Of a DNA stretch of 31,127 nucleotides, positions 1-7,581 are shown piece after piece. The position numbers and the translations under genes were made by a program. Below the pieces are notes generated by a model. That model worked only from the letters and a program-made list of their open reading frames with translations. It was not told where the DNA came from and did no database searches. The stretch is from the NCBI RefSeq assembly GCF_938028825.1, contig NZ_CALIZP010000066.1, positions 1 to 31,127 of the forward strand. Direction: 5' to 3'. This stretch comes from an uncultured Cardiobacterium sp. (GTDB taxonomy: Bacteria > Pseudomonadota > Gammaproteobacteria > Cardiobacteriales > Cardiobacteriaceae). Position 1 is the stretch's first letter. Each line of letters opens with the position of its first letter.

Positions 1-66
1 TGCCTTGCATCTGCCGTTTTTGCCGCAAAAATCCGCTGCGCAAGTCGAATGTCAACAGGCCCTGGG
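1..66 (-). repeat. Dispersed repeat, copy cut by window edge
   Basis: These bases are the reverse complement of 15265-15330 with about three mismatches in 66 positions (near 43, 57 and 59). Similarity stops at the CCTGGG at 61-66, so 66 looks like a true element end, while the other end lies outside the window. It sits about 95 bp upstream of the toxin-antitoxin genes. The family was not identified. Confidence 0.8.
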
Positions 67-100
67 CTGTTTTTGCAACTATTGAGATGGGCGGATAACC

Positions 101-110
101 TATGCGCATA
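101..110. promoter_or_regulatory. Possible operator and -10 of the antitoxin operon
   Basis: TATGCGCATA at 101-110 is a perfect 10-bp palindrome. It lies just upstream of a -10-like TATACAAT at 125-132 and 53 bp before the first antitoxin ATG. RelB/DinJ antitoxins normally repress their own promoter by binding such palindromes through their ribbon-helix-helix N terminus. The -35 is poor and the assignment is inference. Confidence 0.35.
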
Positions 111-162
111 AAGGGGTAAATCGCTATACAATGCCCGGCAAACAGCAACACAGGAGACTTGC

Positions 163-462
163 ATGACCACATCCAATTTCAACATCCGCCTCGACAACGA
201 TCTGAAAACCCGCGCCTTTGCCGTCATCGAACGTTTCGGCCTGACCCCGACCCAAGCGATGCGCATGTTCCTCACGCAAATCGCTGAGACCGACAGCGTG
301 CCGCTCTCGCTGGACTATGCGCGGCAAAGCAGCACGCACACCCTGAGTCGCAACGGCGAAGCAATGTTGCGCGCATCCATTCGCGATATGGAAAATGGCG
401 CTGCCAGTGACTTCGACAGCGTGGAAGCCTTAACTACGGCACTTACCCATGCGCAAAATTAA
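163..462 (+). CDS. Orphan RelB/DinJ-family antitoxin (copy 1)
   Basis: This 99-residue protein has a RelB/DinJ ribbon-helix-helix N terminus (residues 1-54, with NFNIRLDNDLK and the GLTPTQAMRMFLTQI helix). Such a domain binds operator DNA, while the C-terminal part normally wraps a cognate toxin. Residues 1-54 match copy 2 (514-810) except for Glu23 in place of Lys. The C-terminal 45 residues are unrelated to copy 2. The ATG follows AGGAG at 152-156. The gene overlaps a 16-codon open stretch (449-499) that looks like the start of a YafQ-type toxin, so its partner seems lost. It could still repress the shared operator or bind toxins encoded elsewhere. The family call is firm; the orphan status rests on the stub. 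Confidence 0.85.
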   Translation: MTTSNFNIRLDNDLKTRAFAVIERFGLTPTQAMRMFLTQIAETDSVPLSLDYARQSSTHTLSRNGEAMLRASIRDMENGAASDFDSVEALTTALTHAQN

Positions 463-499
463 AACCAGCCATCGCTTTGACAAGATCTGCAAAAATTAG
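449..499 (+). pseudogene. Truncated YafQ-like toxin remnant (16 codons)
   Basis: An ATG at 449, overlapping the end of copy-1 antitoxin by 14 nt, opens a frame reading MRKIKTSHRFDKICKN and then TAG. The pattern of basic residues with R-F-D/K-K resembles the first beta strand and helix of YafQ/RelE toxins; the intact toxin at 803 has KFKRDIK in this place. The overlapping start is also the arrangement of the intact pair (803 overlaps 810). Everything downstream, including the catalytic His/Asp residues, is missing, and copy 2 starts 14 nt later. The simplest reading is a tandem duplication followed by toxin deletion. The stub is short, so chance resemblance is possible. Confidence 0.55.
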
Positions 500-513
500 A
501 ACCGGAGACTTGC

Positions 514-810
514 ATGACCACATCCAATTTCAACATCCGCCTCGATAACGACCTGAAAACCCGTGCCTTTGCCGTCATCAAACGCTTCGGCCTGACCCCG
601 ACCCAGGCAATGCGCATGTTCCTCACGCAAATCGCCGAGACCGATAGCGTGCCGTTATCGCTGGATTATGCGCGCAGGCAGGGCGATTACGTGCCTAATG
701 CCGAAACACGACAGGCCATTCGCGAGGCGCGGCTGGAACGGCAAACAGCATCCCGTTACCACACGGCTGAAGAAGCGGTAGCGGCCATCAGCGAGGCGGG
801 TAATGGCTAG
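514..810 (+). CDS. dinJ: RelB/DinJ-family antitoxin (copy 2)
   Basis: A 98-residue antitoxin of a type II toxin-antitoxin pair. Residues 1-54 form the ribbon-helix-helix DNA-binding domain, nearly identical to copy 1. Residues 55-98 (rich in Arg, Glu and Ala, ending EEAVAAISEAGNG) would fold over the YafQ-like toxin encoded immediately after it. The toxin ATG lies inside the antitoxin's last codons (8-nt overlap), the usual sign of translational coupling. An SD-like GGAG at 504-507 precedes the ATG. The antitoxin is expected to repress the operon, more tightly when bound to toxin. The symbol dinJ is by similarity to the E. coli DinJ-YafQ pair. Confidence 0.88.
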   Translation: MTTSNFNIRLDNDLKTRAFAVIKRFGLTPTQAMRMFLTQIAETDSVPLSLDYARRQGDYVPNAETRQAIREARLERQTASRYHTAEEAVAAISEAGNG

Positions 811-1072
811 AGAAATTGTCTTCGGCAGCAAATTCAAGCGGGACATCAAGCAGCATTACCTAGCCCTGGCGGGTATCGCCTGGGCGGAAATCCTCTACCA
901 TCTCGCCCATGACCGGCCACTGCCCGACAAATACCGCGATCACGCCCTCAGTGGCGAGTGGGCGGGCTGCCGCGATTGCCACGTCAAACCCGACCTGGTG
1001 CTGATTTACGAAAAAATCGATAACGACCTGGTCTTAATCCGCCCCGGCACCCACGCCGAACTCTTCAGCTGA
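803..1072 (+). CDS. yafQ: YafQ-family mRNA interferase toxin
   Basis: An 89-residue RelE-superfamily toxin. YafQ enzymes enter the ribosomal A site and cut mRNA. The residues used by E. coli YafQ can be matched: His47 (YRDHAL), His60 (DCHV), Asp64 (KPDL) and His84 in the terminal GTHAELF. All are present, so the toxin should be active. Length equals the family norm of about 90. It is translationally coupled to the upstream antitoxin by an 8-nt overlap. parC starts 20 bp after its stop on the same strand, so readthrough from the toxin operon into parC is possible. Confidence 0.92.
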   Translation: MAREIVFGSKFKRDIKQHYLALAGIAWAEILYHLAHDRPLPDKYRDHALSGEWAGCRDCHVKPDLVLIYEKIDNDLVLIRPGTHAELFS

Positions 1073-1092
1073 ATAACGCACTCACTCACACC

Positions 1093-3351
1093 ATGACCCT
1101 CACCCACGACATCCGCGAAGAACATCAACCGCTGGCTGGCTTCGTCGAAAAAGCCTACCTCGACTACGCCATGTACGTCATCCTTGACCGCGCCCTGCCG
1201 CATATCGGCGATGGTTTGAAACCCGTGCAGCGCCGCATCATCTATGCCATGAGCGAGCTTGGCCTCTCGCATCAGTCCAAGCACAAAAAATCCGCGCGCA
1301 CCGTCGGCGACGTCATCGGCAAATACCACCCGCACGGCGACAGCGCCTGCTACGAAGCGATGGTGCTGATGGCACAGGACTTCGCCTACCGCTACCCGCT
1401 GGTGGACGGTCAGGGCAACTGGGGCAGCGCGGACGACCCCAAATCGTTTGCCGCGATGCGCTACACCGAAAGCCGCCTGACCGGCTACGCCAAGACTCTG
1501 CTCGCCGAACTCGACCAGGGCACTGTCGCCTGGGTTGCCAATTTCGACGGCACCCTGCAAGAACCCGCCCGCCTGTCCGCCCGCCTGCCGAACATCCTCC
1601 TGAACGGCGGCAGCGGCATCGCCGTCGGCATGGCGACCAACCTCCTGCCGCACAACCTGCGCGAAGTCGTCGCCGCCTGTCGTGCCCTCCTTGCCGACCC
1701 GCTGCTCACCGACGACCAAATCATGCAGCACATCCCCGCGCCGGATTTCCCGACCGGCGGCGAACTTGTCTCCTCCCGCGAAGAAATCGCCGCTCTCTAC
1801 CGCACGGGGCGCGGCACCATCCGCCTGCGCGCCACCTGGCACCTCGAAGACGGCAACATCGTCATCGACCAACTGCCCTACCAGGTCTCCGGCAGCAAAA
1901 TCCAGGAACAAATCGCGAGACAAATGCAGGCGAAAAAACTCGCCTGGCTCGAAGACCTGCGCGACGAATCCGACCACGAAAACCCCGTGCGCCTCGTCCT
2001 CATCCCGCGCTCGAACCGCGTCGATAATGAGCGCCTCATGCAGCACCTCTTTGCCACCACCGACCTCGAAAAACGCTACAGCGCACAAATGAACATGATC
2101 GGCCTCGATGGCCGCCCGCAAGTCAAAAACCTGCGGCAAATCCTCGGCGAATGGCTGGACTACCGCGAAGACACCGTGCGCCGCCGCCTGAATCACCGCC
2201 TCATCGCCGTCAACGACCGCCTGCACATCCTCGCGGGGCTCCTCACCGCCTACCTCAACCTCGACGAAATCATCCGCATCATCCGCAGCGAAGACGAACC
2301 GCGCCCCGTCCTCATGCACACCTTCAACCTCAGCGAAGCCCAGGCCGAAGCCATTCTGAACACCCGCCTGCGCCACCTCGCCCGCCTTGAAGAACAGCAA
2401 ATCCGCGCCGAAGAACAAGCCCTTGCCGCCGAAAAACGCCGGCTCGACACACTCCTGCAAAGCCGCGCCAACCTCCTCGCCCTCATCAGCGACGAACTCG
2501 CCGCCGACGCCGAAACCTACGGCGACGCCCGCCGCACCACCATCTGCGAACGCGCAGCGGCGGTGGCGCTGGACGAAACCGAACTCACCCCCAGCGAAGC
2601 CGTCACCCTCATCCTCTCCAAAATGGGCTGGATACGCGGCGGCAAAGGGCACAACATCGACGGCGCGACCCTCGCCTACAAAAGCGGCGACGCCTACCTC
2701 ACCCAAATCACCGGCCGCAGCAACCAGCAGGCCGCCCTGCTTGCCGACGACGGACGCTGCTACACCCTCGCCCTGCACGGCTTGCCGTCCGCGCGCGGCA
2801 ACGGCGAACCGCTGACCAGCCGCCTCAGCATTGACGCCAACGCCCACATCATCGCCGCCGCCATCATCGACGACGAACGCCGCTACCTCGTCGCCGGCGA
2901 CAACGGCTACGGCTTCATCACGCGCGGGCGCGATCTCGTCAGCAAAACCAAAAGCGGCAAGACCCTCATCAACCCCGGCAGCGGTCGCGCCATCACCTTG
3001 CAGCCCCTGCCGGAGGGCGGGGTGGACATCCTCGCCATCACCAACGAAGGCCGGGTTGCCCTCATCGACGCCGCCGAAATCCCCGAACTCGGCAAAGGCA
3101 AAGGCAGCCAGACCATTGCCATCGCCAAAAAAGCCTACGACGACAACGGCGTGCGCCTCACCCACATCTGCGCTTTTGCGCGCGGAAGCGACATCACCCT
3201 GTACAGCGGCAAACAGAAAATGACCATCCGCGCGGCAGAGCGCGACAACTACCACACCCCGCGCGGCCACAAAGGCAACCACCTGCCGAAAGGTTACCGC
3301 CACGTTGAGCGCATCGAAGTGCAGGCAGCGGCAGAGACGGCCGGTTCATGA
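1093..3351 (+). CDS. parC: DNA topoisomerase IV subunit A
   Basis: This 752-residue protein is the breakage-reunion subunit of topoisomerase IV, which unlinks daughter chromosomes. The N-terminal part holds the GKYHPHGDSACYEAM helix and the catalytic Tyr124 in AAMRYTE. The C-terminal part (roughly 490-740) carries the DNA-wrapping repeats of the ParC type and is shorter than GyrA's; no GyrA box was seen. Length matches ParC (about 750) rather than GyrA (about 870). Quinolone-determining positions read Ser84 and Glu88, equivalent to E. coli Ser80 and Glu84, the susceptible state. No strong Shine-Dalgarno precedes the ATG at 1093. parE is not in the window. A long antisense frame covers the gene but is only a codon-bias shadow. 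Confidence 0.97.
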   Translation: MTLTHDIREEHQPLAGFVEKAYLDYAMYVILDRALPHIGDGLKPVQRRIIYAMSELGLSHQSKHKKSARTVGDVIGKYHPHGDSACYEAMVLMAQDFAYRYPLVDGQGNWGSADDPKSFAAMRYTESRLTGYAKTLLAELDQGTVAWVANFDGTLQEPARLSARLPNILLNGGSGIAVGMATNLLPHNLREVVAACRALLADPLLTDDQIMQHIPAPDFPTGGELVSSREEIAALYRTGRGTIRLRATWHLEDGNIVIDQLPYQVSGSKIQEQIARQMQAKKLAWLEDLRDESDHENPVRLVLIPRSNRVDNERLMQHLFATTDLEKRYSAQMNMIGLDGRPQVKNLRQILGEWLDYREDTVRRRLNHRLIAVNDRLHILAGLLTAYLNLDEIIRIIRSEDEPRPVLMHTFNLSEAQAEAILNTRLRHLARLEEQQIRAEEQALAAEKRRLDTLLQSRANLLALISDELAADAETYGDARRTTICERAAAVALDETELTPSEAVTLILSKMGWIRGGKGHNIDGATLAYKSGDAYLTQITGRSNQQAALLADDGRCYTLALHGLPSARGNGEPLTSRLSIDANAHIIAAAIIDDERRYLVAGDNGYGFITRGRDLVSKTKSGKTLINPGSGRAITLQPLPEGGVDILAITNEGRVALIDAAEIPELGKGKGSQTIAIAKKAYDDNGVRLTHICAFARGSDITLYSGKQKMTIRAAERDNYHTPRGHKGNHLPKGYRHVERIEVQAAAETAGS

Positions 3352-3398
3352 CCTGTCGGCGGGAATATCAATCCCAAGCAATAAAACGGTCTTCGCAG

Positions 3399-3454
3399 GG
3401 CGGGCTTTAAGCCCGCCGCTGCAATATCAATATTGATAGCGGGCTGAGGCCCGC
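3399..3454. terminator. Paired hairpins between convergent genes
   Basis: Two GC-rich hairpins separate parC from the convergent gene: GGCGGGCTT/AAGCCCGCC at 3399-3417 and GCGGGC/GCCCGC at 3439-3454, with a CAATATCAATATTG stretch between them. The arms share the GCGGGC core, which suggests a REP-like repeat pair that could stop transcription from both sides. Poly-T tails are weak, so intrinsic termination is uncertain. Confidence 0.5.
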
Positions 3455-3502
3455 CCCGCGCCGCTATCTTTTTCCCACGATTCCATATACCGCTTGCGTG
3501 GT

Positions 3503-5509
3503 TCAGACGCCTTTGCGCTCTGCCGGGAAGATGAGGCTTTTCGGGTCGCGACGGATTTCTTCTTTGAGGACGCCGCAGAACTGGCGCAGTTCCGGGAAAC
3601 GGCTGTCGCGGGCGCGCAGGGCGATGCGCAGCGCCAGGTAGAAGCTGACCCAGAGGTTGACGAGGCCGATGGCAATCACCGCCAGGAAACCCTGTATGAA
3701 CGCCCAGACGCCAAGCGGCTGACTGGCGGCGGCGTAGGCGAGATTCGCCGAGGAGAAGGCGATGTGGCGGATGTCCAGCGGCAGTTCGAGGGTTTTGCCT
3801 ATCCACGGGGTGATGCCGAGCAGCAGGCCGAAGATGAAGTTGCTGGCAAGCGCGCCGAGGTGGTCGTGGATATAGTCGGCGATGCGCGCGCGCATTTTCG
3901 CAGTGGTGAGGCGGCGCAGCAGCGGGTTGACGCGCAGGCGTTCGCGCAGGCGCAGGTATTGGGCGCGGTTGTCGTAGTAGCCGGCGATGATGCCGGAGCA
4001 GAAGAGCCACACGGCGGCGATGGCGGCGTAGATGAGCGCGGCGGGCAGGCTGAGGGCGTGCAGCTGTTTGGCGGCGGTCGCGCCGCTGAGCAGGGCGGTG
4101 CCGTTGTTGGCGGCATATGTCCAGCTGATGAGCGCGGCGACGCTCATGGCGACGCTGATGTTGCCGAGCACGGCGGCCGTCTGCGAGCGGTTCACGTCGA
4201 TGAGCAGTTGCGCGATTTTCCGCGCCGCCGCCCGTCCGCCGCTGCTTTTTTCCACGGCTTCGGCCATGCGCGCGGCGGTCATCGCCGGTTGTTTGGTGGC
4301 GACGGTGCAGTGGCAGAGGTAGATGAGGACGAAGCCGATGCCGTAGTCAAGGCTGGAAAGCAGGGTGTAGGTGTTGTAGCTGATGTCGAGGGTGCCGAGG
4401 TGGATTTTCAGCCCGGCCATGAGGGCGATGATGATGCCCGCCCCCGCCGCGCTGGCGAAGAGGCGGCCGAGGCTGCGCCAGTCGCGGGCGATGTAGTGTT
4501 CGCCGTGTGCGCTTTTGTGCTGGGTGATGGACTGGCTGAGGAGGTAGGCACTGCTGCGCCACAGATGGCGGATATTGCGGCGGCGCAGGCCGCTGTCGAT
4601 GAGCTGTTTGATGAGCGCCAGCCAGCGCCGCGCTTCGTTTTCGCTGCTTTCGGCGGTCAGCACGGCCAGCAGGGCTTCGAGGCGGTCAAGGCTTTGTTTG
4701 AGGCGTTCTAACAGGTAGGCGGTTGCGAGCGAGCTGCCAGAGGCAATGGCACGGCTGCTCAGGTGATGCAGTTGTTGCCGCGCCTGGTCAATAAGGACAT
4801 CCGCCTGGGCGAGAATGTCGGCGTCGGGCTGGCTGTCCGGTTCGTTGCGCCAGTTGTCGATAAGCCGTGCCAGTTCGCGTTCAAGCGAGACGAAGGGAGA
4901 ATCAATGTCGAGCAGGCGTTTTTCGAGACGGATAAGGTCAGGCGCAAGGTCTTCGGCACTAAGACGGATGGCGAGCATTTCCAGCGCGTAGGTGAGTTCG
5001 TCGCGCATGAGCAGGCGGGTGCGGCGGCTTTGTTCGGCATCGGGGCTTAGGCGGGTGTAGAGGCCGACCCAATGCAGCGGACTTATGGTGGCAAGCCATT
5101 CGAGATCTTTGCTGCCGTTGAAGACGCTGTCGAGTACGTCTTGCAGCTGGCTTTCGTCAACTGGCAGCGGATTGATGCGGTCATAGAGCAGGGTGCGGGT
5201 TTCATGCAGGAAGCCGGTGCGCGCAAAGATGCCGACATTGACGAAGCTGGCATAGACGTGCATCGCTTGCAGCCACTGGTGCAGGACGCCGCCGATGTGC
5301 CTGCGCGCGGCGTCGCGTTCGTCGAGGGCGCGGTTGAAGGTGAGCAGGCGGTCGTTGGCCTCTGCCGCGCCGCCCCGGCGCAGCCATTCGGCAAGGTAGC
5401 GCAGCATGGTCAGGGCTTTTTCCTCGGCGGCAAGCAGGGTGATGAGGCCATCGGCATCGCAGGCGGCGATGGCGCGGCGTTCGCGCAGGGTGAGGGTTTT
5501 ATCGGGCAT
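3503..5509 (-). CDS. SpecificRecomb (Gcr-type) family membrane protein
   Basis: A 668-residue protein that I assign to the family named site-specific recombinase (PF10136, neisserial Gcr). The signature parts are YGIGFVLIYLCHCTVATKQPAMTAA (spans about 388-413), the GIIAGYYDN motif (506-514) and LPLDIRHIAFSSAN (577-590). The first 340 residues are soluble and helical; the rest has about six hydrophobic spans near 350-370, 385-405, 447-467, 490-512, 555-575 and 600-630. No catalytic motif of a tyrosine or serine recombinase is visible, so the recombinase name is doubtful and a membrane role is more plausible. The ATG has a strong upstream AAGGAGG (complement near 5519-5526). It is monocistronic and converges on parC. 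Confidence 0.82.
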   Translation of the reverse strand: MPDKTLTLRERRAIAACDADGLITLLAAEEKALTMLRYLAEWLRRGGAAEANDRLLTFNRALDERDAARRHIGGVLHQWLQAMHVYASFVNVGIFARTGFLHETRTLLYDRINPLPVDESQLQDVLDSVFNGSKDLEWLATISPLHWVGLYTRLSPDAEQSRRTRLLMRDELTYALEMLAIRLSAEDLAPDLIRLEKRLLDIDSPFVSLERELARLIDNWRNEPDSQPDADILAQADVLIDQARQQLHHLSSRAIASGSSLATAYLLERLKQSLDRLEALLAVLTAESSENEARRWLALIKQLIDSGLRRRNIRHLWRSSAYLLSQSITQHKSAHGEHYIARDWRSLGRLFASAAGAGIIIALMAGLKIHLGTLDISYNTYTLLSSLDYGIGFVLIYLCHCTVATKQPAMTAARMAEAVEKSSGGRAAARKIAQLLIDVNRSQTAAVLGNISVAMSVAALISWTYAANNGTALLSGATAAKQLHALSLPAALIYAAIAAVWLFCSGIIAGYYDNRAQYLRLRERLRVNPLLRRLTTAKMRARIADYIHDHLGALASNFIFGLLLGITPWIGKTLELPLDIRHIAFSSANLAYAAASQPLGVWAFIQGFLAVIAIGLVNLWVSFYLALRIALRARDSRFPELRQFCGVLKEEIRRDPKSLIFPAERKGV

Positions 5510-5594
5510 GTCCGTGTTCCTCCTTCTATTTTTTGGGGCGGCAATCTTAATGGAAGACCGCGTGGTTGTCAGGTGTGGCTATATTTTCTGCTTA

Positions 5595-5636
5595 TTGACG
5601 CAGGTCAATCGCCGCATTTCGATACTTCTCTACAAT
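5595..5636 (+). promoter_or_regulatory. FNR/DNR-type box and -10 of the nitrite reductase gene
   Basis: TTGAC-GCAG-GTCAA at 5595-5608 is a perfect dyad matching the FNR/DNR-class pattern TTGAY-N4-RTCAA. A -10-like TACAAT lies at 5631-5636, which predicts a start near 5643. The dyad centre (5601.5) is then at -41.5, the standard class II position for FNR activation. Low oxygen, or NO if the regulator is DNR-like, would switch the gene on. Spacing was counted by eye. Confidence 0.75.
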
Positions 5637-5687
5637 TTTAAAAAAATTTCACTTTTTATCCACAATAAGCAAGAACAGGAGCGCTTT

Positions 5688-6863
5688 ATGCGAAAAACTT
5701 GGCTATCCCTCTCCGTTGCAGCATCCATGCTGGCCGCTGCCCCTCTCAGCTTTGCCGCAGAAGGCGCCCCGCACACCGGCGGCCTTGAAGGCTATAAAGT
5801 CGGTGTACAGGCCGAAGGCCTCGACAAACTGGAACGCGTCAAGCAGAAACTCGTTGCCCCGCCCGGCGTGCCAGAGCACACCCTCGAAGCGCCCGCCAAA
5901 CCGCGCATCGTTGAAGTGGAAATGACTATCCAGGAAAAAGAAATTGAGGTAGAGCCAGGCGTGTTCATGTGGGCATTTGCGTTCGATGGCCATGTACCGG
6001 GTCCGATGATTGTCGTCCACCAAGATGATTACGTCGAACTCACCCTGAAAAACGACGCCAAGAACCAGCTCATCCACAATATTGACTTCCACGCTTCAAC
6101 CGGCGCCCTCGGCGCAGGTGATTTGACTCACGTTGCACCGGGTCAGGAAGTTGTGCTGCGCTTCAAGGCAACCAAGCCGGGCGTGTTCATCTACCACTGC
6201 GCACCGGGTGGCGCGATGATTCCGTGGCACGTTGTGCATGGCATGAACGGCGCGATTCTCGTCATTCCGAAAGATGGCATTAAAGACAAGAACGGCAACA
6301 AGCTGACCTACGACAAGGCCTACTATATCGGCGAGCAGGATTTCTACATCCCGAAAGACGAAAAAGGCAACTACAAACGCTATGACAACCCGTCCGCCTC
6401 CTTTGCTGATGACAAGGCCGTAATGGATGGTCTGGTGCCGACCCATATCGTCTTCGGCGAAAGCAAAGGCTCGTTGGTTGGTGATAACGCCATGACCGCC
6501 AAAGTCGGCGAGACCGTGATGTTCTACCACTCACAAGCGAACCGCTACACCTACCCGCACATCATTGGCGGCCACGGTGAATACGTCTGGGAACGCGGCA
6601 ACCTCGCCGACCCGCCGGCACAAGATCTGGAAACCTGGTCTATCGCCGCAGGTTCTGCCGGGGCGGCGATGTACACCTTCAAGCAGCCAGGTACCTATGC
6701 CTACGTTAACCACAACCTGATCGAAGCGTTCAACCTCGGTGCCGCTGGTCATATCCGTGTGGATGGCGAGTGGAACAACGACCTGATGGAGCAGGTCAAA
6801 GCGCCAGGCCCGATGGCGGGTGGCGGAGAGGCCAAAGCTCCTGCTGAACCGGCGAAAAAATAA
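5688..6863 (+). CDS. aniA: Copper-containing nitrite reductase, AniA type
   Basis: This 391-residue enzyme reduces nitrite to nitric oxide. The start at 5688 is chosen because AGGAG (5677-5681) lies 6 nt before it and a type I signal peptide follows (cleavage near SFAA, residue 24). Two cupredoxin domains follow. Type 1 copper ligands are His130, Cys171, His181 and Met186. Type 2 ligands are His135, His170 and His342. The active-site pair is Asp133 and His296. All are present. The one-residue-longer Cys-to-His loop (CAPGGAMIPWH) is as in neisserial AniA. Unlike neisserial AniA there is no lipobox, so it should be periplasmic. The C terminus ends in an Ala/Pro/Lys tail, as in AniA. The upstream FNR-type box fits anaerobic control. 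Confidence 0.95.
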   Translation: MRKTWLSLSVAASMLAAAPLSFAAEGAPHTGGLEGYKVGVQAEGLDKLERVKQKLVAPPGVPEHTLEAPAKPRIVEVEMTIQEKEIEVEPGVFMWAFAFDGHVPGPMIVVHQDDYVELTLKNDAKNQLIHNIDFHASTGALGAGDLTHVAPGQEVVLRFKATKPGVFIYHCAPGGAMIPWHVVHGMNGAILVIPKDGIKDKNGNKLTYDKAYYIGEQDFYIPKDEKGNYKRYDNPSASFADDKAVMDGLVPTHIVFGESKGSLVGDNAMTAKVGETVMFYHSQANRYTYPHIIGGHGEYVWERGNLADPPAQDLETWSIAAGSAGAAMYTFKQPGTYAYVNHNLIEAFNLGAAGHIRVDGEWNNDLMEQVKAPGPMAGGGEAKAPAEPAKK

Positions 6864-6884
6864 GCCGCTCACAGCAAGCGAAAA

Positions 6885-6908
6885 GGAAGGCGCAAGCCTT
6901 CCTTTTTT
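6885..6908 (+). terminator. Intrinsic terminator of aniA
   Basis: A 7-bp stem GGAAGGC (6885-6891) with GCCTTCC (6896-6902) closes a GCAA loop and is followed by T6 (6903-6908). It lies 21 bp after the aniA stop. An A-run precedes the stem, so it could also act on the other strand. Confidence 0.9.
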
Positions 6909-7087
6909 GTGTCGGTTTGTTTCGTGCACGACAAAATCTCTTTGGATGGCTCCGTGTTTTCTTCATGCAAACGGCTTCATGCCGGGGTCTTCATTTTTGC
7001 TGCGCCCGCGGGGCTGTTTGTCCGTTCGGGATGCCGCCGCGAACATTGCCGCTTTTGCAGCCATACAACAATGCCGTCGCATGAAGG

Positions 7088-7225
7088 CAAAAAAATCCCC
7101 CTGCCACAGCAGGGGGGAATAACTCACACATTCAGGCATCTTGCCCCTTCCTCGCAATGCATCCTGCACAAGGTCGTGACCGTAACATTCTCGACCAAAG
7201 AATGTGCGCTTGTCCTAAGCTTACC
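7088..7225 (-). ncRNA. Candidate small RNA with its own promoter and terminator
   Basis: On the minus strand a perfect hairpin CCCCCTGC/GCAGGGGG (7097-7116, 4-nt loop) is followed by a T7 run (complement of 7089-7095), a textbook intrinsic terminator with no minus-strand gene before it. About 110 bp upstream lies a promoter-like pair, TTGGCA (complement 7253-7258) and TATAAG (complement 7232-7237) with a short 15-bp spacer, giving a predicted start near 7225. The transcript would be about 138 nt. A second hairpin, CATTCT/AGAATG at 7186-7204, falls in its 5' part. No known RNA family was recognised. It could instead be a lone terminator that blocks antisense reading into aniA. Confidence 0.4.
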
Positions 7226-7461
7226 GTCACACTTATATATATGCCTCAGCCATGCCAAACAGAAAAACATAATGAAAAACAGGTAATAACCACCAAAACG
7301 CAACCAAAAACATTACCGCTGTCTGACAAAAACCTGTCGGACGAAAACATCACGGGAAAGCGTTATTGTGGTAAAAAACACGCACTTCCCGCCTGAAAAC
7401 GTTGCAAAAAAACTACACGCCAGCGAAAGGCGGCAAACATTACGGGTGCCGTAAAAAGTCA

Positions 7462-7581
7462 TTAACTGACGTTAATAAAACATTCATCTGCCGTAATGCG
7501 CCCCTGTAAAAAAACCAAACAGAAAAATCAGAAAAAAACGCCGTAAAAACAAGGTGGAAAGCAAAACAGCGCCACTATAAT
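7462..7581 (+). promoter_or_regulatory. ccoG promoter region with FNR-like dyad
   Basis: TATAAT at 7576-7581 would start transcription near 7588, 29 nt before the ccoG ATG; no good -35 is seen. A perfect dyad TTAAC-N4-GTTAA (7462-7475) resembles CRP/FNR-family sites but is about 120 bp upstream of that start, too far for class II activation. The function of the dyad is inference. Confidence 0.35.

Larger units (their letters stand above)
153..674 (+). repeat. Direct repeat of 171 bp in the antitoxin genes
   Basis: Bases 153-323 and 504-674 are direct repeats offset by 351 bp, running from the ribosome binding site to codon 54 of each antitoxin. In the shared codons, 11 of the 12 codon differences are silent and one changes an amino acid. 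The duplication is therefore not recent, and both copies have been held by selection on the DNA-binding half. Confidence 0.85.

Noticed and set aside
1006..3303. A 765-residue open frame antisense to parC
   Set aside because: It mirrors the full length of parC, has low-complexity Val/Ala/Gly/Asp composition, and reflects the GC-rich third codon positions of the real gene.
3494..4711. A 405-residue plus frame opposite the SpecificRecomb gene
   Set aside because: Shadow of a convincing minus-strand gene with conserved motifs and a strong ribosome site.
5406..5687. Upstream extension of the aniA reading frame
   Set aside because: It overlaps the divergent gene and the promoter; the ATG at 5688 has a ribosome site and begins a proper signal peptide.
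6909..7286. A 125-residue plus frame after aniA
   Set aside because: It starts directly behind the aniA terminator, has no ribosome site, crosses the candidate RNA hairpins and has no recognisable features.
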